Positions 45,991 through 60,779 of a stretch of DNA of 64,000 bases are shown here, piece by piece. Within the stretch, counting starts at the first letter, position 1; the number at the start of each line of letters is the position of its first letter. Made by a program: the position numbers and the translations under genes. Source of the DNA: Pteria penguin (taxonomy: Eukaryota; Mollusca; Bivalvia; Pterioida; Pteriidae); contig CM068588.1 of NCBI GenBank assembly GCA_035048485.1, positions 26,129,118 through 26,193,117 on the forward strand. The letters run 5' to 3'. The notes below the pieces were generated by a model. It had not been told where the DNA came from. It searched no databases and worked only from the letters and a program-made list of their open reading frames with translations.

Positions 45991-47439
45991 TGAGACGAAA
46001 GGAGTGAAAAGCAGATGTGGTCAAGGATATCAAAGTGATATCAGTTTCATGATAATTCATTTGATATTTATTCGTTTAAGTGATTATCGCATAGCTTTCA
46101 CCTATTGTTTTGCTACCCGAAACGAACTTTATTTCTCTTAAACCAATCTGTGTTTGCATTTTGCATACTTGTTATGGCGCTGATTCATCACGTGCTCAGT
46201 TGTTAGGAACCGATTCATCTATGGATACTGCACTGAGTACCCTCTCCATTTTATGCCATGAAATGGCTCGGGCATTTAAGTGTTTACGCATATTGTCTCT
46301 TTCATAGTTTCCGGATGATAACTCAAGTACGTTGTATTAGAGTCGAACCAATTTTGAATGTGTTGTCAAGAGAGTTAGAAGCGTATTCATTTTGAGGTCA
46401 TTCAGTGAAAAGTCGAAGTCACAGCTACTGAACGTAGTCTGAAAATGAATGATAGTTCAGGCAGTGGATTGAGAACAAAAATATGGAGCTAATATTGTCT
46501 TAGCAGTAGATACAGCTCTAGTCAGTGATTTCTGCTTGGCTTGGTTTGAACCCAGAGGACTGGAAAAGAGATGTGTTATAGACAAGAGATACTGCACTTG
46601 GTATACGATCTGAATAAGGATACTGTACTGTGTCAGAGTTGAATTGTGTTATCTTCGTGTCATAGGATCGAAGAGCTGATGTGTTACGAGAATCCAATAG
46701 TACACTGGGTTTGTGATGAGAACATAGTCAGTGTATAATACTCTAGGCTTTCGATATGACGATAAGGAAAGTAACTTTGCGTTAAGCCCCTTCCACAGCC
46801 TATGTCAGTTCTTTCTGTATATTTTCATTTTTCCTTTAGTTTTAAAAATCGCGGCAGAGTGGAATCGCATTGAATTTCTAAATTGATAAACCAAGTTCGA
46901 TCCCGGCTGTCAGCAGATTTTTTTTCCTTGTGATTATTTTTGCTTCCCAGTCCGTCTTTCGAATGATACCATATCAGCCGTGTTCTCCTGTCGCGGTATA
47001 CTCTTTCACGCAAAAGATCTCTCATTGCTTAGGTTGTCCCATTGCTTAGGTAATAGTTAGCATGAGACCAAGGGCAAGGCTGGTGCCACCACCGTATAAA
47101 TGATGTCATCTTGTGGCATAAAACAATAAACAAAACAGTGTTAAGACACAAAGAACAAGTATAGAATATATATTTAGAAGATGCTGTGAATTCCACTTGA
47201 ACTTGACGAGAACCTTGAATATTGACTTTTGTTGCTTGTGGTTGTGCTGTAAATAGAGCTGTAGTAGCTGTTGCACGGAGCTGTTGCACCTAAAAGCACG
47301 TAAGTTATTAAACGTGCCAAGGTCAGAACACTGTTGTGTATTGAATGCAGTTATATTGCAGGAGTTAGGAAAGCTTTTCAATTACAGTGTATAAAAAGTC
47401 TTAAGTACAAATATGAGCAATACATCTAAAAGATACATT
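45991..47439. other. PFKFB intron, no recognised gene
   Basis: About 46040-46760 contains degenerate pieces reminiscent of the neighbouring satellite (CAGAGGACTGGAAAAG, GGATACTG). No coding evidence. Confidence 0.5.
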
Positions 47440-47592
47440 GGCAGATTTAGAGAGGCTGCACCCCACACCCTCTTCCCCGTTGGTCGGAAAATTTAGGGCT
47501 CTAACCACCCCCCCCCTTTCCAGACGGAATAGTGCAAAACATGTCATGGGAGGATGCAACTCCCCCTTTCAAAATTTCTAGATCCACCTATG
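47440..47592. mobile_element. Eroded MITE related to 38774-38944
   Basis: The left end TTGGCAGATTTAGAGAGG and right end TCTAGATCCACCTA are imperfect inverted copies, and the interior is C-rich. This matches the CAGTGGCGGATCC-type MITE with mutations. Confidence 0.5.
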
Positions 47593-47769
47593 AGCAGCAC
47601 TTCTCAATGGATCTTCTAGATGGTCTGATGCATTCGATTTGTTGATCTATGCAGGCCGGTCTGAAGAAGGGTACTTTATTCCGACGTTATTCCGACCAAG
47701 TTTCATCAAAATCCCTTTTATTGGTTGTGAAGAAGTTTGAAATGTAAAAATATTAACAGACGAACGGAC

Positions 47770-48040
47770 GCATCACTTTGGTGTTGGCGTAATTCAATAG
47801 GTAAGGTGCTTGGCTTGTGACCGAAAGGTCCAGGTTTCTAGTCCTGTCGGAAGCTCGTCGATGCTCTGTCTTTCGGACGACACAGTAAAAAAGAGGTCCT
47901 GTGTCATGGTGAACATTACACGGCTTCAGGTGGGTCCTTTGCAGATGTCTAAATGCCTGTGCATTACATAAGGCAGATGCCATCACCATGTGAGTGCAAT
48001 AATCTTGGTGTGATGTAAAACAAGAATCAATCAAACAAAA
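47770..48040 (+). mobile_element. tRNA-derived SINE with conserved central domain
   Basis: A tRNA-like head with GGTAAGGTGCTTGGCTTGTG and a degenerate B box CAGGTTTCTAGTCC near 47830. Then GGACGACACAGTAAAAAAG and AGGTCCTGTGTCA (about 47876-47905), a block I associate with conserved SINE central domains, and an A-rich tail near 48020-48040. Confidence 0.6.
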
Positions 48041-48429
48041 CATATCGGTTACTTGAGGCCTCGAATCAGGCGAGCTAAAAGTTACAGAGGGGGTTTTCGA
48101 CACGCCACACCCCAACTGGTTTATTCTCACGGAGCATTATGGCCGTTCATAGAACTTTTCAATGACCGTATCTTTGAAAATATATAGTTTGGGAAAAGAT
48201 ATCTGTCGATAAAGATTAGAAAGAAATCATAGTGCATTATTAATTAACATAACCAAGTCGTAAAATGGCATGTATCTAGTTTTTGAGTGTTGCCATTTTC
48301 ATTGGGCTATATTCATCATAGTCCCACATGTACCGTTCTTGTTACCTTGTCCTGCAAGCCATTGTAAGGGAACTACTGCCTCTGCGATCCTTCTTGATTG
48401 GTTTTATCTTCTATTACTAGTGGCTTCCG

Positions 48430-50060
48430 GTTCTTCTTCTTCTTCCCGTCTAAGTGCAGGGCTCGCTCTGGAGCATCGTCGCACTGTGTGCAAAAACTAT
48501 GTATAGGTGATGGTGAACTGTAAGCAGTGGTGCAGGTCAAAAACAATGAAAGCTGGATAAAAAGTTGTGGTTTCAGTGCAACAAGGCTAACCCCGCTCTG
48601 AAGCCTTCCAAGGCTTGAGTGGTTGCGAGGGGCTTCGTGAGTTGGTTCCATAGTCTGATACTGGACGGGAAGAAGGAGTATTTGTAGCAGTCGGTGCGCG
48701 TAATGGTGTGGTATATCGGAGTGTGTGGCCGCGGATAGTAAGGTTTGCTGGATGGAGGTACACTGCTGCAGGAATATCCACGAGGACGTGTGTAATGCGG
48801 TGCATCATCACGAGTTTGGCATCGGATCTTCTTTGCTGCAGGGGTTGCCAATCCAGGTTTTTTACCATCTCACTGGTGCTGCTAGTGGTTCTGTAGTCAC
48901 CAGTTACGTACCTTGCTGCACGGCGTTGAACAGACTCCAGGGCATAGATGTTGGCCGTGTGTGGGTCCCACACAGTGGAGGCATAATCAAGGATGGGTCG
49001 AACCACTGTATTGTAGCACTGCGCTTTGATGTTGGATGGTAATTTGGCAGTGTTCCTCCGCAAGAGGCCAAGAGTGTTGTTGGCTTTCTTCTGAGTTGCA
49101 TCCACGTGATCGTTCCAGGTGAGCTTTGTCGATATCACAACTTCAAGGTATTTCCCCTGCTTGGTGAGAGCAAGTTCTTGGCCATGTATTCTGTACGCAG
49201 CGTTGGTGGTATTGCGTTTCCTGGTTATCCTCGGGACTTCACATTTTGAGGGGTTGAAAGACATCTGCCGGTCCTCTTCCCTCTTCTCTAGCCTCTGGAG
49301 GTCTTCTCGGAGAGCAGTGGATTTGATCTTTCTGTACAGTAGGCTGTCATCGGCAGATAACCTGGTGGTGGACTGTACTTTCTCCGGCAGATCATTTATG
49401 TACAGAAGGAAGAGGAGTGGGCCGAGGACTGACCCCTGGGGCACTCCAGATGACACCGGTGCTTTGGTGGAGGTGTGTCCATCGATGACTACTTGCTGAC
49501 TTCTGTTGTCTAGAAGGCTGCCTATCCAGTTCAGCAGGCTGTCCCGTATGTCATAGTGGTGCAGTTTGTGCATCAGGCGTTGGTGGGACCTTGTCAAATG
49601 CCTTGCTGAAATCCAGCAGGATGGCATCTGTCTGTTCACCGTCTTCACCGTCTGGCTGTTCTAGTAGTTTGCAGCATATTTATGTGAATGATATGGGTCT
49701 GTAATTGGTTGGTGAAGTTCTGTCTCCTTTCTTAAAGATAGGTGTAATTAATGCTGGTCTCCAGTCATTTGGCACTATACCCTGGGTGATAGAGGCACTG
49801 AACACTGGTTAAAGCGTGCTGATGTCAGCTTTGATGGTACCTTTTCGTCCATGATGGAGAGACAAGAAGTTTTAAAGACATCCCAGAGGTCATTCACATC
49901 GTCTGATGATCTGTGAACGTCTATGAAATGGTCTGAGAACTTCTTAGCTTCTGACTCCAGTTCTGGCAGGTTCAGTAGTTTCCATAGCAGTATTCTCCTG
50001 ACTGTGGGTTCTGGCCATCTGCTATGTGATTCCTCACAGTGTTTGCAAAATGAGGACAAA
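48430..50060 (-). pseudogene. Non-LTR retrotransposon, truncated reverse transcriptase
   Basis: On the minus strand: a linker segment at 49775-50059, an [14 protein letters not shown] motif at about 49735, then DAILLDFSKAFDKVP (motif A Asp pair) near 49590-49640. A continuous frame from 49648 to 48587 follows, with SGVPQGSVLGPLLFLLYIND, the ADD active-site motif (RLSADDSLLYR) and the C-terminal WDPHTA and QRRAARYVTGDY blocks. The 3' end has a (GAA)n-like tail near 48430-48445. The 5' endonuclease is missing, at least two internal segments are deleted, and a frameshift lies near 49583, so it is inactive. The motifs point to the Jockey/CR1 group. Confidence 0.88.
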
Positions 50061-51605
50061 CCCGGACATTACGAAAGTGACTGTATTGACAACATCATTT
50101 ACTGTGTAAAACCTTTAATACACAACAAAACAATATATATTTATCACACGACTCAGTATAGTTTAAAGAACTCGCAAAGTCATGCCGAAACATTAGTTAT
50201 CATCGAGTCAGATTTGTCGTGTTTACAAACAGTACAACCACCTGTCTAATTGAAATGGACTGGCTTGGCCCCTCTTCATGTACGTCACTGGACCAGTTCA
50301 TTGTGCAACTATAGGATATACACATTATAATGATTTTCTCCAACAAGTAGGGCAAAGCTCGTCTTTAAATTGTTTTAAGTCTTGTATTGAGACTACCGTT
50401 GACATTGCTTGTACGGCATCTGGTGCAGAGGAATCTATACTGTAGAACTAAAACACGGTTTGAAACCACACCTCCGGGAAATTACATAAAATGTCTAAAG
50501 GTATCAGGTAAACAGTGGCGATGCCAGAGATACAAGTAGATGCCTTTGGGAAGTGAATGCCATTCGGGGGGGGTTACTCAAAGTGTTTTGTGTAGATCTC
50601 CTAAATCATTCTCGGTATTATAATGGTTACGCGTTGTCGTGTATCATGCTATACTATAGTTGGAACTGTGATATAGTGGGTATAATGCATGCATGTATTG
50701 GAACTTCCGAGGATCCTACATTCTGTTCGGACTATACCACAGGAACCAAGCGCATAAAAAAGGAGGGGGGCTCTTAATTATTACTACCGTGACTTTTAGG
50801 TGCTAGGCCCCAGTGGATTATGCCGTTTCTAATCCCCATTCTTTGTGTTACGTAACCAATCAACATTACATTGAATATGAAAAAGATTTTTATTGCGGGG
50901 AAAGAAGAAAACGTGTCGTATCGTACTAGCTGTAGGCAAATCGCTAAAAAGTGGTAAAACAAAATGTCTGCAAACTGTATGATAGTAAATTTATATGCAT
51001 GTCTGTATGTATGTCACACGTTTCTCTTTCGAAGTATTTGACATATTTGCCCTGATGTTATTAATTTAGAAATTATTGATACAGAGTGATTGAGGTTAAG
51101 CTCGCCGGGGCCAAAGTCCGGATATATTTTCAAACCTCCCCGTCGGTGTCTGAGTTCGTAGGCGACAGGAATTCCAGGTTTTGTATTTAGATTTTATTTA
51201 ATTAGGGCTTTCATCTCATACCATCGCAGGTGATTTTGTGACCTTAACCCTCGCATAACGAGGTCAACTTTAAGGGTCAAAGTTACTAAAAATAGACATA
51301 AGCAAAGTTAAGTTACATACTTATTAGTGAAAATGGTGATTTATCACTGTTTCAGTTTCCAGATGATGACTGTAGACACTGATGCCAGATATGAATAAAA
51401 CGATATTATATTTTTGCTGTCAGTTTCACTAGAATTTGATATAAACTTCACAGAATTCAATGTTATTTCTTATAAATCATGCAAAAGGTTACCAAGTTCA
51501 CACAACAGTTCCTGTTGCTAATAAGGTATAAGTCACTTCGAAGGTACAGGTTGTGACAGGGAACGATTGTTGCATGTAACACTGACTGTAAGCTTTTTTT
51601 CAGTT
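50061..51605. other. PFKFB intron, no recognised gene
   Basis: Nothing recognisable beyond short G-rich and AT-rich tracts; 51100-51310 holds GACCTTAACCCTC and AAGGTCAAAGTTAC fragments of the kind seen in molluscan dispersed repeats. Confidence 0.5.
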
Positions 51606-52290
51606 TTTAGCTCACAAGGACGAAAGTCCGAAGAGCTCTTGTCATAACCTCGGTGTCAATATTGTTGTGGACGTAATCGTGCGTAGATATAGAAGTCTGT
51701 TCATGAACATATCTCTTCATCAGTAAAGGACTGGGGTTTCATATTTGGTATTTAGATTTCTCGTCATAAGAACTTTTATTTCATACCATCATTGACGATC
51801 TAGTGACCTTCACCTTCACTTGATAGCAAATTATCAAAAAGAACTTGTAAGTTTGTAACCCAAAATTATCTTTTGAATTGTAAGAGGCATTGCTTTCATA
51901 TTTAGACTCCATATTCCTTGTGACTAGAGCTTTGATTAATGCCATGTGTTCTTACTTCTTGACTTTGACCTCATTTTAAAACTTAAAATTGATAGTATGT
52001 TTTGAATATTAATAGGTATGGCTTATGTATTTAGGATCTTTATTTCTTGTGACTAGACCTTTGATTGATACCTATTTTCTAATTTTATGACCTTGGCCTT
52101 AGAATTAATCTGTAAAAAATAAAAAAAAATTAAGAAGAGGCATGGATTTCATATTTGGCTTCTATATTTTTTTATGACTAGAGCCTTTTGAGTGATACGA
52201 ACTTTTCTTACTTTTTGACCTTGACCTTTACATTAAAACCAGTTTTCAAATACTTTATTATTGGCCACATCTTTTCAATAATTACACCAT
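51606..52290 (+). mobile_element. Dispersed molluscan repeat (AGCTCACAAGGACG type)
   Basis: It opens with a small hairpin, TTAGCTCACAAGGACGAAAG / TCCGAAGAGCTCTTG, followed by three or four units of about 130 bp with TTTCATATTTAG, TTGTGACTAGAGCTTTGATT and TGACCTTGACCTT. No open frame. Likely the same class as the 5232 element but a different family. Confidence 0.55.
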
Positions 52291-52889
52291 ATTGTGTACA
52301 CGTTCAATTATTATTGGACTTATAGGACAGTACAATATCCTGTTTACTTTGAGAGTAAAGTATCAGGGGAAACTTGTATCCTGTTCATCCATGTATATGA
52401 CTCAGTTTCCCATTATTGTGTACGCGTTATAAATGCTAATGTAGTGTTTTGTACTATTACTTTACTGCACTTTTGTGTCAAGGGAGGGAGTGAGTATGGA
52501 GAAAATAAGACCACGATCGGGTAAGCCTAGAAAAATACGAAAAGAGAACAAGAAGAGAGGGAGGGGGTTGAGTGTATAACGTGACTGAAAACCATTTTAA
52601 CTAAAGAACTGTAGAACATAAAAGCGTTTTACATTTACCATTTACAGCGACATGACTATGTAGGTAGTTTTTTTGATAAAGGTCATCTGGCAATAGTGTA
52701 CATGTATCATACATAATAATGGCACAGTCTAATCTTATCTTCTTACCGCTTGTTTGTTTTGCGACAATCTTTTGATCGCCAAATACAACTAGTAGTAGAT
52801 GTCAAGATGCATTTTATGTAGCTACGAGGCTTCGTGTTATTTTCGCCATTTCTCCTAGAAGTCCATGACAGAGCATTGGCACTATGCCT

Positions 52890-54785
52890 TTACTGGTGGA
52901 AAGCAGCTGATGCGATACCCCATCGTTAGTTACCGATGGAAAGCAGTTCATACGATAAACCATCGTTAGTTACTTGTGGAGAGCAGCTCATGTGATACTT
53001 CATCGTTAGTTACTGGTGGAGAGCAGCTCATGCGATACCTCATCGTTAGTTACTTGTGGAGAGCAGCTCATTCCATACCTCATCGTTAGTTACTGGTGGA
53101 GAGCAGCTCATGCGATACCACATCGTTAGTTACTAATGGAGAGCAGCCCAGTGATACCCCATCGTTAGTTACTGATGGAGAGCAGCTCATGCGATACCTC
53201 ATCGTTAGTTACTGGTAGAGAGCAGCTCATGCTATACCTCATCGTTAGTTACTGATGGAGAGCAGCTCATACGATACCTCATCGTTAGTTACTGATGGAG
53301 AGCAGCTCATGCGATACCTGATTGTTAGTTACTGATGGAGAGCAGCTCATGCCATACCCAATCGTTAGTGACTGGTGGAGAGCAGCTCATGTGATACCCC
53401 ATCGTTAGATAGCGAAGAGCAGCTCATGTGATACTTCATCGTTAGATAGTGGAGAGCAGCTCGTGCGATACCCCATCTTTAGTTACTGGTGGAGAGCAAC
53501 TTATGCGATACCCCATCGTTTTATTACTGATGGAGAAGCAGCTCATGCGATACCACATCGTTAGTTACTGGTGGAGAGCAGTTCATGCGATACCTCATCG
53601 TTAGTTACTGATGGAGAGCAGCTCATACGATACCTCATCGTTAGTTACTGGTGGAGAGCAGCTCATGCTATACCTCATCGTTAGTTACTGATGGAGAGCA
53701 GCTCATGCGATACCTCATCGTGAATAAATGATGGAGAGCATCTCATGCGATACCTCATCGTTAGTTACTGATGGAGAGCAGCTCATATGATACCTCATCG
53801 TTAGTTACTGATGGAGAGCAGCTCATGCGATACCTCATCGTTAGTTACTGGTAGAGAGCAATTCATGCGATACCTCATCGTTAGTTATTGATGGAGAGCA
53901 GCTCATGCGATACCTCATCGTTATTTACTGATGGAGAGCAGCTCATGCGATACCTCATTGTTAGTTACTGATGGCGAGCAGCTCATGTGATACCCCATTG
54001 TTAGATAGTGGAGAGCAGCTTGTACGATACCCCATCGATAGTTACTGGTAGAGAGCAGCTCGTACGATACCCCACCGTTAGTTACTAATGAAGAGCAGCT
54101 CATGCGATACCTCATCGTTAGTTACTGATGGAGAGCAGCTCATGCGATACCTCATCGTTAGTTGCTGGTAGAGAGCAGCTCATGTGATACCACATCGTTA
54201 GTTACTGATGGGAGCAGCTCAGTGATACCCAATCGTTAGTTACTGATAGAGAGCAGCTCATGGATACCCCATCGTTAGTTACTAGTAGAGAGCAGCTCCT
54301 GTGATACCTCATCGTTAGTTACTGTAGGAGAGCGGCTCATGTGATACCTCATCGTTAGTTACTGATGGCGAGCAGCTCATGTGATACCCCATCGTTAGTT
54401 ACTAGTGGAGAGCGGCTTATACGATATATCATCGTTAGTTACCGGTGGAGAGCAGCTCATGTGATACCTCATCGTTAGTTACTGTTGGAGAGCGGCTCAT
54501 GTGATACCTCATCGTTAGTTACTGATGGCGAGCAGCTCATGTGATACCCCATCGTTAGTTACTAGTGGAGAGCGGCTTATACGATATTTCATCGTTAGTT
54601 ACTGGTGGAGAGCGGCTCATTTGATACCTCATCGTTAGTTACTGTTGGAGAGCGGCTCATGTGATACCTCATCGTTAGTTACTGGTGGAGAGCAGCTCAT
54701 GCGATACCTCATCGTTAGTTACTGGTTGAGAGCAGCTCATGTGATGCCCCATCGTTAATTACTGGTAGAGAAGCAGCTCATGGGA
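52890..54785. repeat. 40-bp satellite, about 47 copies, PFKFB intron
   Basis: Unit: GATGGAGAGCAGCTCATGCG followed by ATACCTCATCGTTAGTTACT. Units vary in length by a few bases. Because 40 is not a multiple of three, no long open frame survives. It ends about 270 bp before PFKFB exon 2. Confidence 0.96.
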
Positions 54786-54982
54786 CTTCATATAAATGCT
54801 ATTTACATGCATTAGTCTCTGTTTAACAAAACATGGTCTAGATATTCGGTTTTGGTTCTCTGGTTCTGATTGTCAAGTCTTTTTAGATGAGACATGGTCT
54901 CTTTTCCTTTTTTTTTAATATATACAGAAGGAACGTTCCCAAACCTCTAATTTCTGAGATCCGTCCCTTCTTCTCTTTTTAA

Positions 54983-57266
<2,284 letters not shown>

Positions 57267-57363
57267 CTTTCAATGTTGGAGAATATAGAAGAGCTGCCAT
57301 GGTGAAGTATGTGGGCCATGAGTTCTTTAGCAAGGACAATAAAGAGGCCCAGGAGATTCAGCA
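57267..57363 (+). CDS. PFKFB: PFKFB exon 3, version A (mutually exclusive)
   Basis: 97 nt, acceptor TTGGTAG|CTTTC, donor AGCA|GTAAGG. It encodes AFNVGEYRRAAMVKYVGHEF then FSKDNKEAQEIQ. FNVGEYRR is the conserved segment that follows Walker A. It enters in phase 1 and leaves in phase 2, the same as version B, so each joins exon 2 and exon 4 in frame but the two cannot be joined to each other. Its FSKDN replaces the FRPDN seen in version B, so it is the more diverged copy. Confidence 0.92.
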
Positions 57364-59572
57364 GTAAGGAATTGTTATGGAGTGCCTTGCATTCTTTATG
57401 CATAACTATATAGCTTCTCACCACTTACAATTGATCATTTACCTTCAAATGAAAAGTTCTCCTAAATATACACTATCACACAAAGAAACACTTTTCCTGC
57501 TCCTCAAATAATATTTGTGCCGCTAATGCACATTAGTTCTTAGAAAAGACATCATTTCCATAAATTTTGTGTGCTAATATACACAGTGTTTTCTTCTGAA
57601 TTTGAATACATACATATTGTGGAAAATTTTGGAACATAAGTTTTCAGGAGACCATATTATGTAAACCAATTGTTTCCTAATGTAACCAAGTGGTGAGAAA
57701 CTTCTTGATATAATATACACTCTTTCCTTAATAATGCAAATGTGTTTCATTTAAGTATGTTCTTGGGTTGAAATGAATATACAACTAAAGTATGTGAAAC
57801 AAATATTAAAAGTGCAAAATCCAAACCCTTGGTCAATATTTTAGACAGCAGTATATGGTTCTCATTGTTTTCCAGTGAAATTTGGCACAAGATTATTAAC
57901 TCGAGCTTACTACTTACTGAAATCACTTACATGTATATAGATAGGTTTCATTAGCATGAAATTTTATTGAAGTTACTTTCTTTTGAGAAGTTGTCCACCT
58001 TCTTTGAGGTATTTAGCTCATAAATCAACCAAATTATGTAGGTAATTTCTCCAAACTAGAGATACTTCCTGTGTTTCTGCAATGCTGATGCAAATTTTGA
58101 CATTTTTGACAATATAAAAAAAGATTCTAACAAAGTGCAGATACTAACAATTTCTGAAAATTTTTATTAAACTAAGTATGAATATGAGGCAAAAAATCAT
58201 GCATGGCCCCAAACGTGGCCGAGAATGGGAAGTAACTTCAACCAAATTTCTGCTAATGTAACCTATTTATACATGTATGCGTGTGGAGAAAGACAATAGA
58301 AAAAAGAAACACCTAGATTATAAAAGTTAATGGAAAAGGTCAATTTTAAATTTTATTACATAATCTTGTCCTACTTTGGAGACTTTTAGAGGAACAATTG
58401 TGAAATATGTAAATTGCATAGCATCAACTTGTTTTTTATCAATGTTTGAAGACTTAACATATGACACCCATATTTTCCTTCAGTTTGTAGAAGATGCTGA
58501 GTATAGAGTGACAAAAAAATCTGTCCATGATTTAATTGCACAGTCACATTTTACGAAGCATAGCATTAACTACTGGTAAATAAGATTGTGGCTTGTACAT
58601 GTATTTTGCTTGACTGGTAATGATATAGATGTATCATAAACAACATAGATGTGAAGTCAAGGTCTTCATCAAGGATGAACTAGTGACTGACCAAAGGTCT
58701 CTAGACTCCCATCAAGGATGAACTACATGTAGTAACTGACCAAAAGATCTCTGGACTCCCATCAAGGATGAACTAGTGACTGAACAAAGGTCTCTAGACT
58801 CCCATCAAGGATGAACTACATGTAGTAACTGACCAAACAATCTTTGGACTTCCATCAAGGATGAACTAGTAACTGACCAAAGTTCTCTAGATTCCCATCA
58901 AGGATGTGCCTATTAGCGATTCAAATGATCCCTAGCTTTTTATATAAAATGTGATTAGTAGTAGGTCAGAATATCCCATGCCTCCCATAAAGAAGGTGCT
59001 GTAATGTAGCATACTCAAAGATCCTTAGCATCCCTTAAAGAGTGTGCTTGGTAGCAGGTCAAAAGATCTCTAAGAATATGATTAGAATCAGGTCAAGAAA
59101 TCCTGAGCCGCCCCCCAAACACACAAAGAAGTAGCTATGTTGTAGGCCACAAGATTCTCAGCCTCCCATAAGAATATGCTCAGAAGCATGGAAGCAAGTT
59201 CAAAAGATACATAGTCTCGCATGGATAAGATCTCAGGCTCCCATAAAGAAAGCACTATGTAGTGATCCGTAGCTTCCCATAAAAAGAAAGTGCGTAGGTA
59301 TATGAAAAATATAAACAACATGTGTATACTGATAATACCACAAATATAAAATGCCATACCTTGAACATGAGAAGCATAAGATTCTGCACACTAAAATTAC
59401 AGGATGTCAATCTAAACAATCATGTCTTTTGAGTAAATGTAATAAAAATTTTTTGAAAAAGTTGAATTGGATTGCATTGCCGACATTGTTTTTTCCGATA
59501 TATAACCCAAGGACATAGATTTGCAGTTGTAGCATAGCATATTCACTTCCTTTACTCCTCCTATGTTTGCAG
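57364..59572. other. Intron between the two versions of PFKFB exon 3
   Basis: 2.2 kb of AT-rich intron. It includes a short tandem array at 58660-58915 with CCATCAAGGATGAACTA units of about 43-52 bp (five copies) and a degenerate continuation with CTCCCATAAAGAA to about 59290. The open frame at 58376-58579 has no recognised similarity. Confidence 0.65.
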
Positions 59573-59669
59573 CTTTCAATGTAGGGGAATATAGACGAGC
59601 GGTGACGAACAAATACAAGAGCCATGATTTCTTCCGTCCCGATAACGCAGAAGCCATCGCTATAAGGCA
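59573..59669 (+). CDS. PFKFB: PFKFB exon 3, version B (mutually exclusive)
   Basis: 97 nt, acceptor GTTTGCAG|CTTTC, donor GGCA|GTATGT. It encodes AFNVGEYRRAVTNKYKSHDF then FRPDNAEAIAIR. Same length and phases as version A, with 20 of 32 complete codons giving the same residue, including the first ten. It is closer to the usual PFKFB sequence (FFRPDN). Confidence 0.94.
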
Positions 59670-59734
59670 GTATGTAATAATCATGTGATCTAGTCTGCTT
59701 ATAGAAGTCCTGTTTATCCAAAGACCAGTACATG

Positions 59735-59932
59735 TATTCACAAAGAAACTTAAGTCTAAGTCTGAGACTTGAGATCTATAATAGCATGTGTCGTAATTCT
59801 AAGAATGAGATGAAAGTTTCTCTGTGAATAGTATGCCTGATACACTATTTACAGAGAAACTGTTGACTTATTCTTAGAATTCTTAGATTATAGGTCTCAA
59901 GTCTTACACTTAAGACTTAAGTTTCTTTGTGA
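59735..59932. mobile_element. Foldback MITE just after PFKFB exon 3B
   Basis: The left arm ATTCACAAAGAAACTTAAGT and right arm ACTTAAGTTTCTTTGTGAAT are exact inverted copies. The symmetry continues through GAGACTTGAG and ATTCTAAGAAT to a central loop near 59835-59850. It begins about 65 bp downstream of the exon 3B donor. Confidence 0.85.
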
Positions 59933-60779
59933 ATAATACGCCTGATTTGTAGAATCATGCATGCAGTATGTAAGATTGTGCAGTAAAACATCAAATTAGA
60001 AGTAAACTCAGGGACATGAGTCTTTTGATACCACTCCATCACTATATTCACTCACATGTAGTCTATGTAATTGGTATAAGGGGTGTAATAGGGTGTGACC
60101 TTAAGTGATTAAGTCCCTTTGAATTTTTATTTGTATAGATGTATATATTAAATCTGCATAATGCTTTTACATGTACTAATTAGAGTTTAATTTATCAACT
60201 GCCTAAGGTAGAAAGACCAGCTTCACTGGCACAATGCTTTTCTACTGATAGATTACTTTGGGAAATCTGCGAAGGAAATGCTAAAATAAAACTGTTTCTT
60301 TTTAACTACTGCTTTTGAATTTTGCACTTATCAAAACCACATTCCCTTTTTCCTACTTTTCTTGTTCTTTGTCACTGTCTATATTCTAACTACATTTTGA
60401 TATTAAAGCTGCAGACATACTTAGTACAATTTTAATCCTATCTGCTTACATTTTTTTCAGTTCTAGTGCATGCATTGTAAAATTATCACTAGTACTAGTC
60501 CAGGAGAGATCAATAAGAACTTACATCATACATCAAATTTTGACATCTCAGTTTATTACCATCAGAATTAATTCCATATCATTTAACAATGAATTAGATA
60601 TCATATTTAGTAGTTAAGTAGTTACCCTGTTATGCCAAATAGCATAGAAACCCTTTTCACACTAAGCCAGTGATTTGCCTTGGCTTTTCTCTTGATAATG
60701 ATTTTCTTTTCTGGTATTTTTAAGCTAATTATTTCTCCTTCTATTCACATGGGTTAGAGAGTTTGTTTTCCTCTATTCA
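59933..60779. other. PFKFB intron 3, plain part
   Basis: AT-rich intron with nothing recognisable. Confidence 0.6.

Noticed and set aside
48708..49499. Plus-strand frames of 62-126 codons
   Set aside because: They are antisense shadows of the non-LTR reverse transcriptase.
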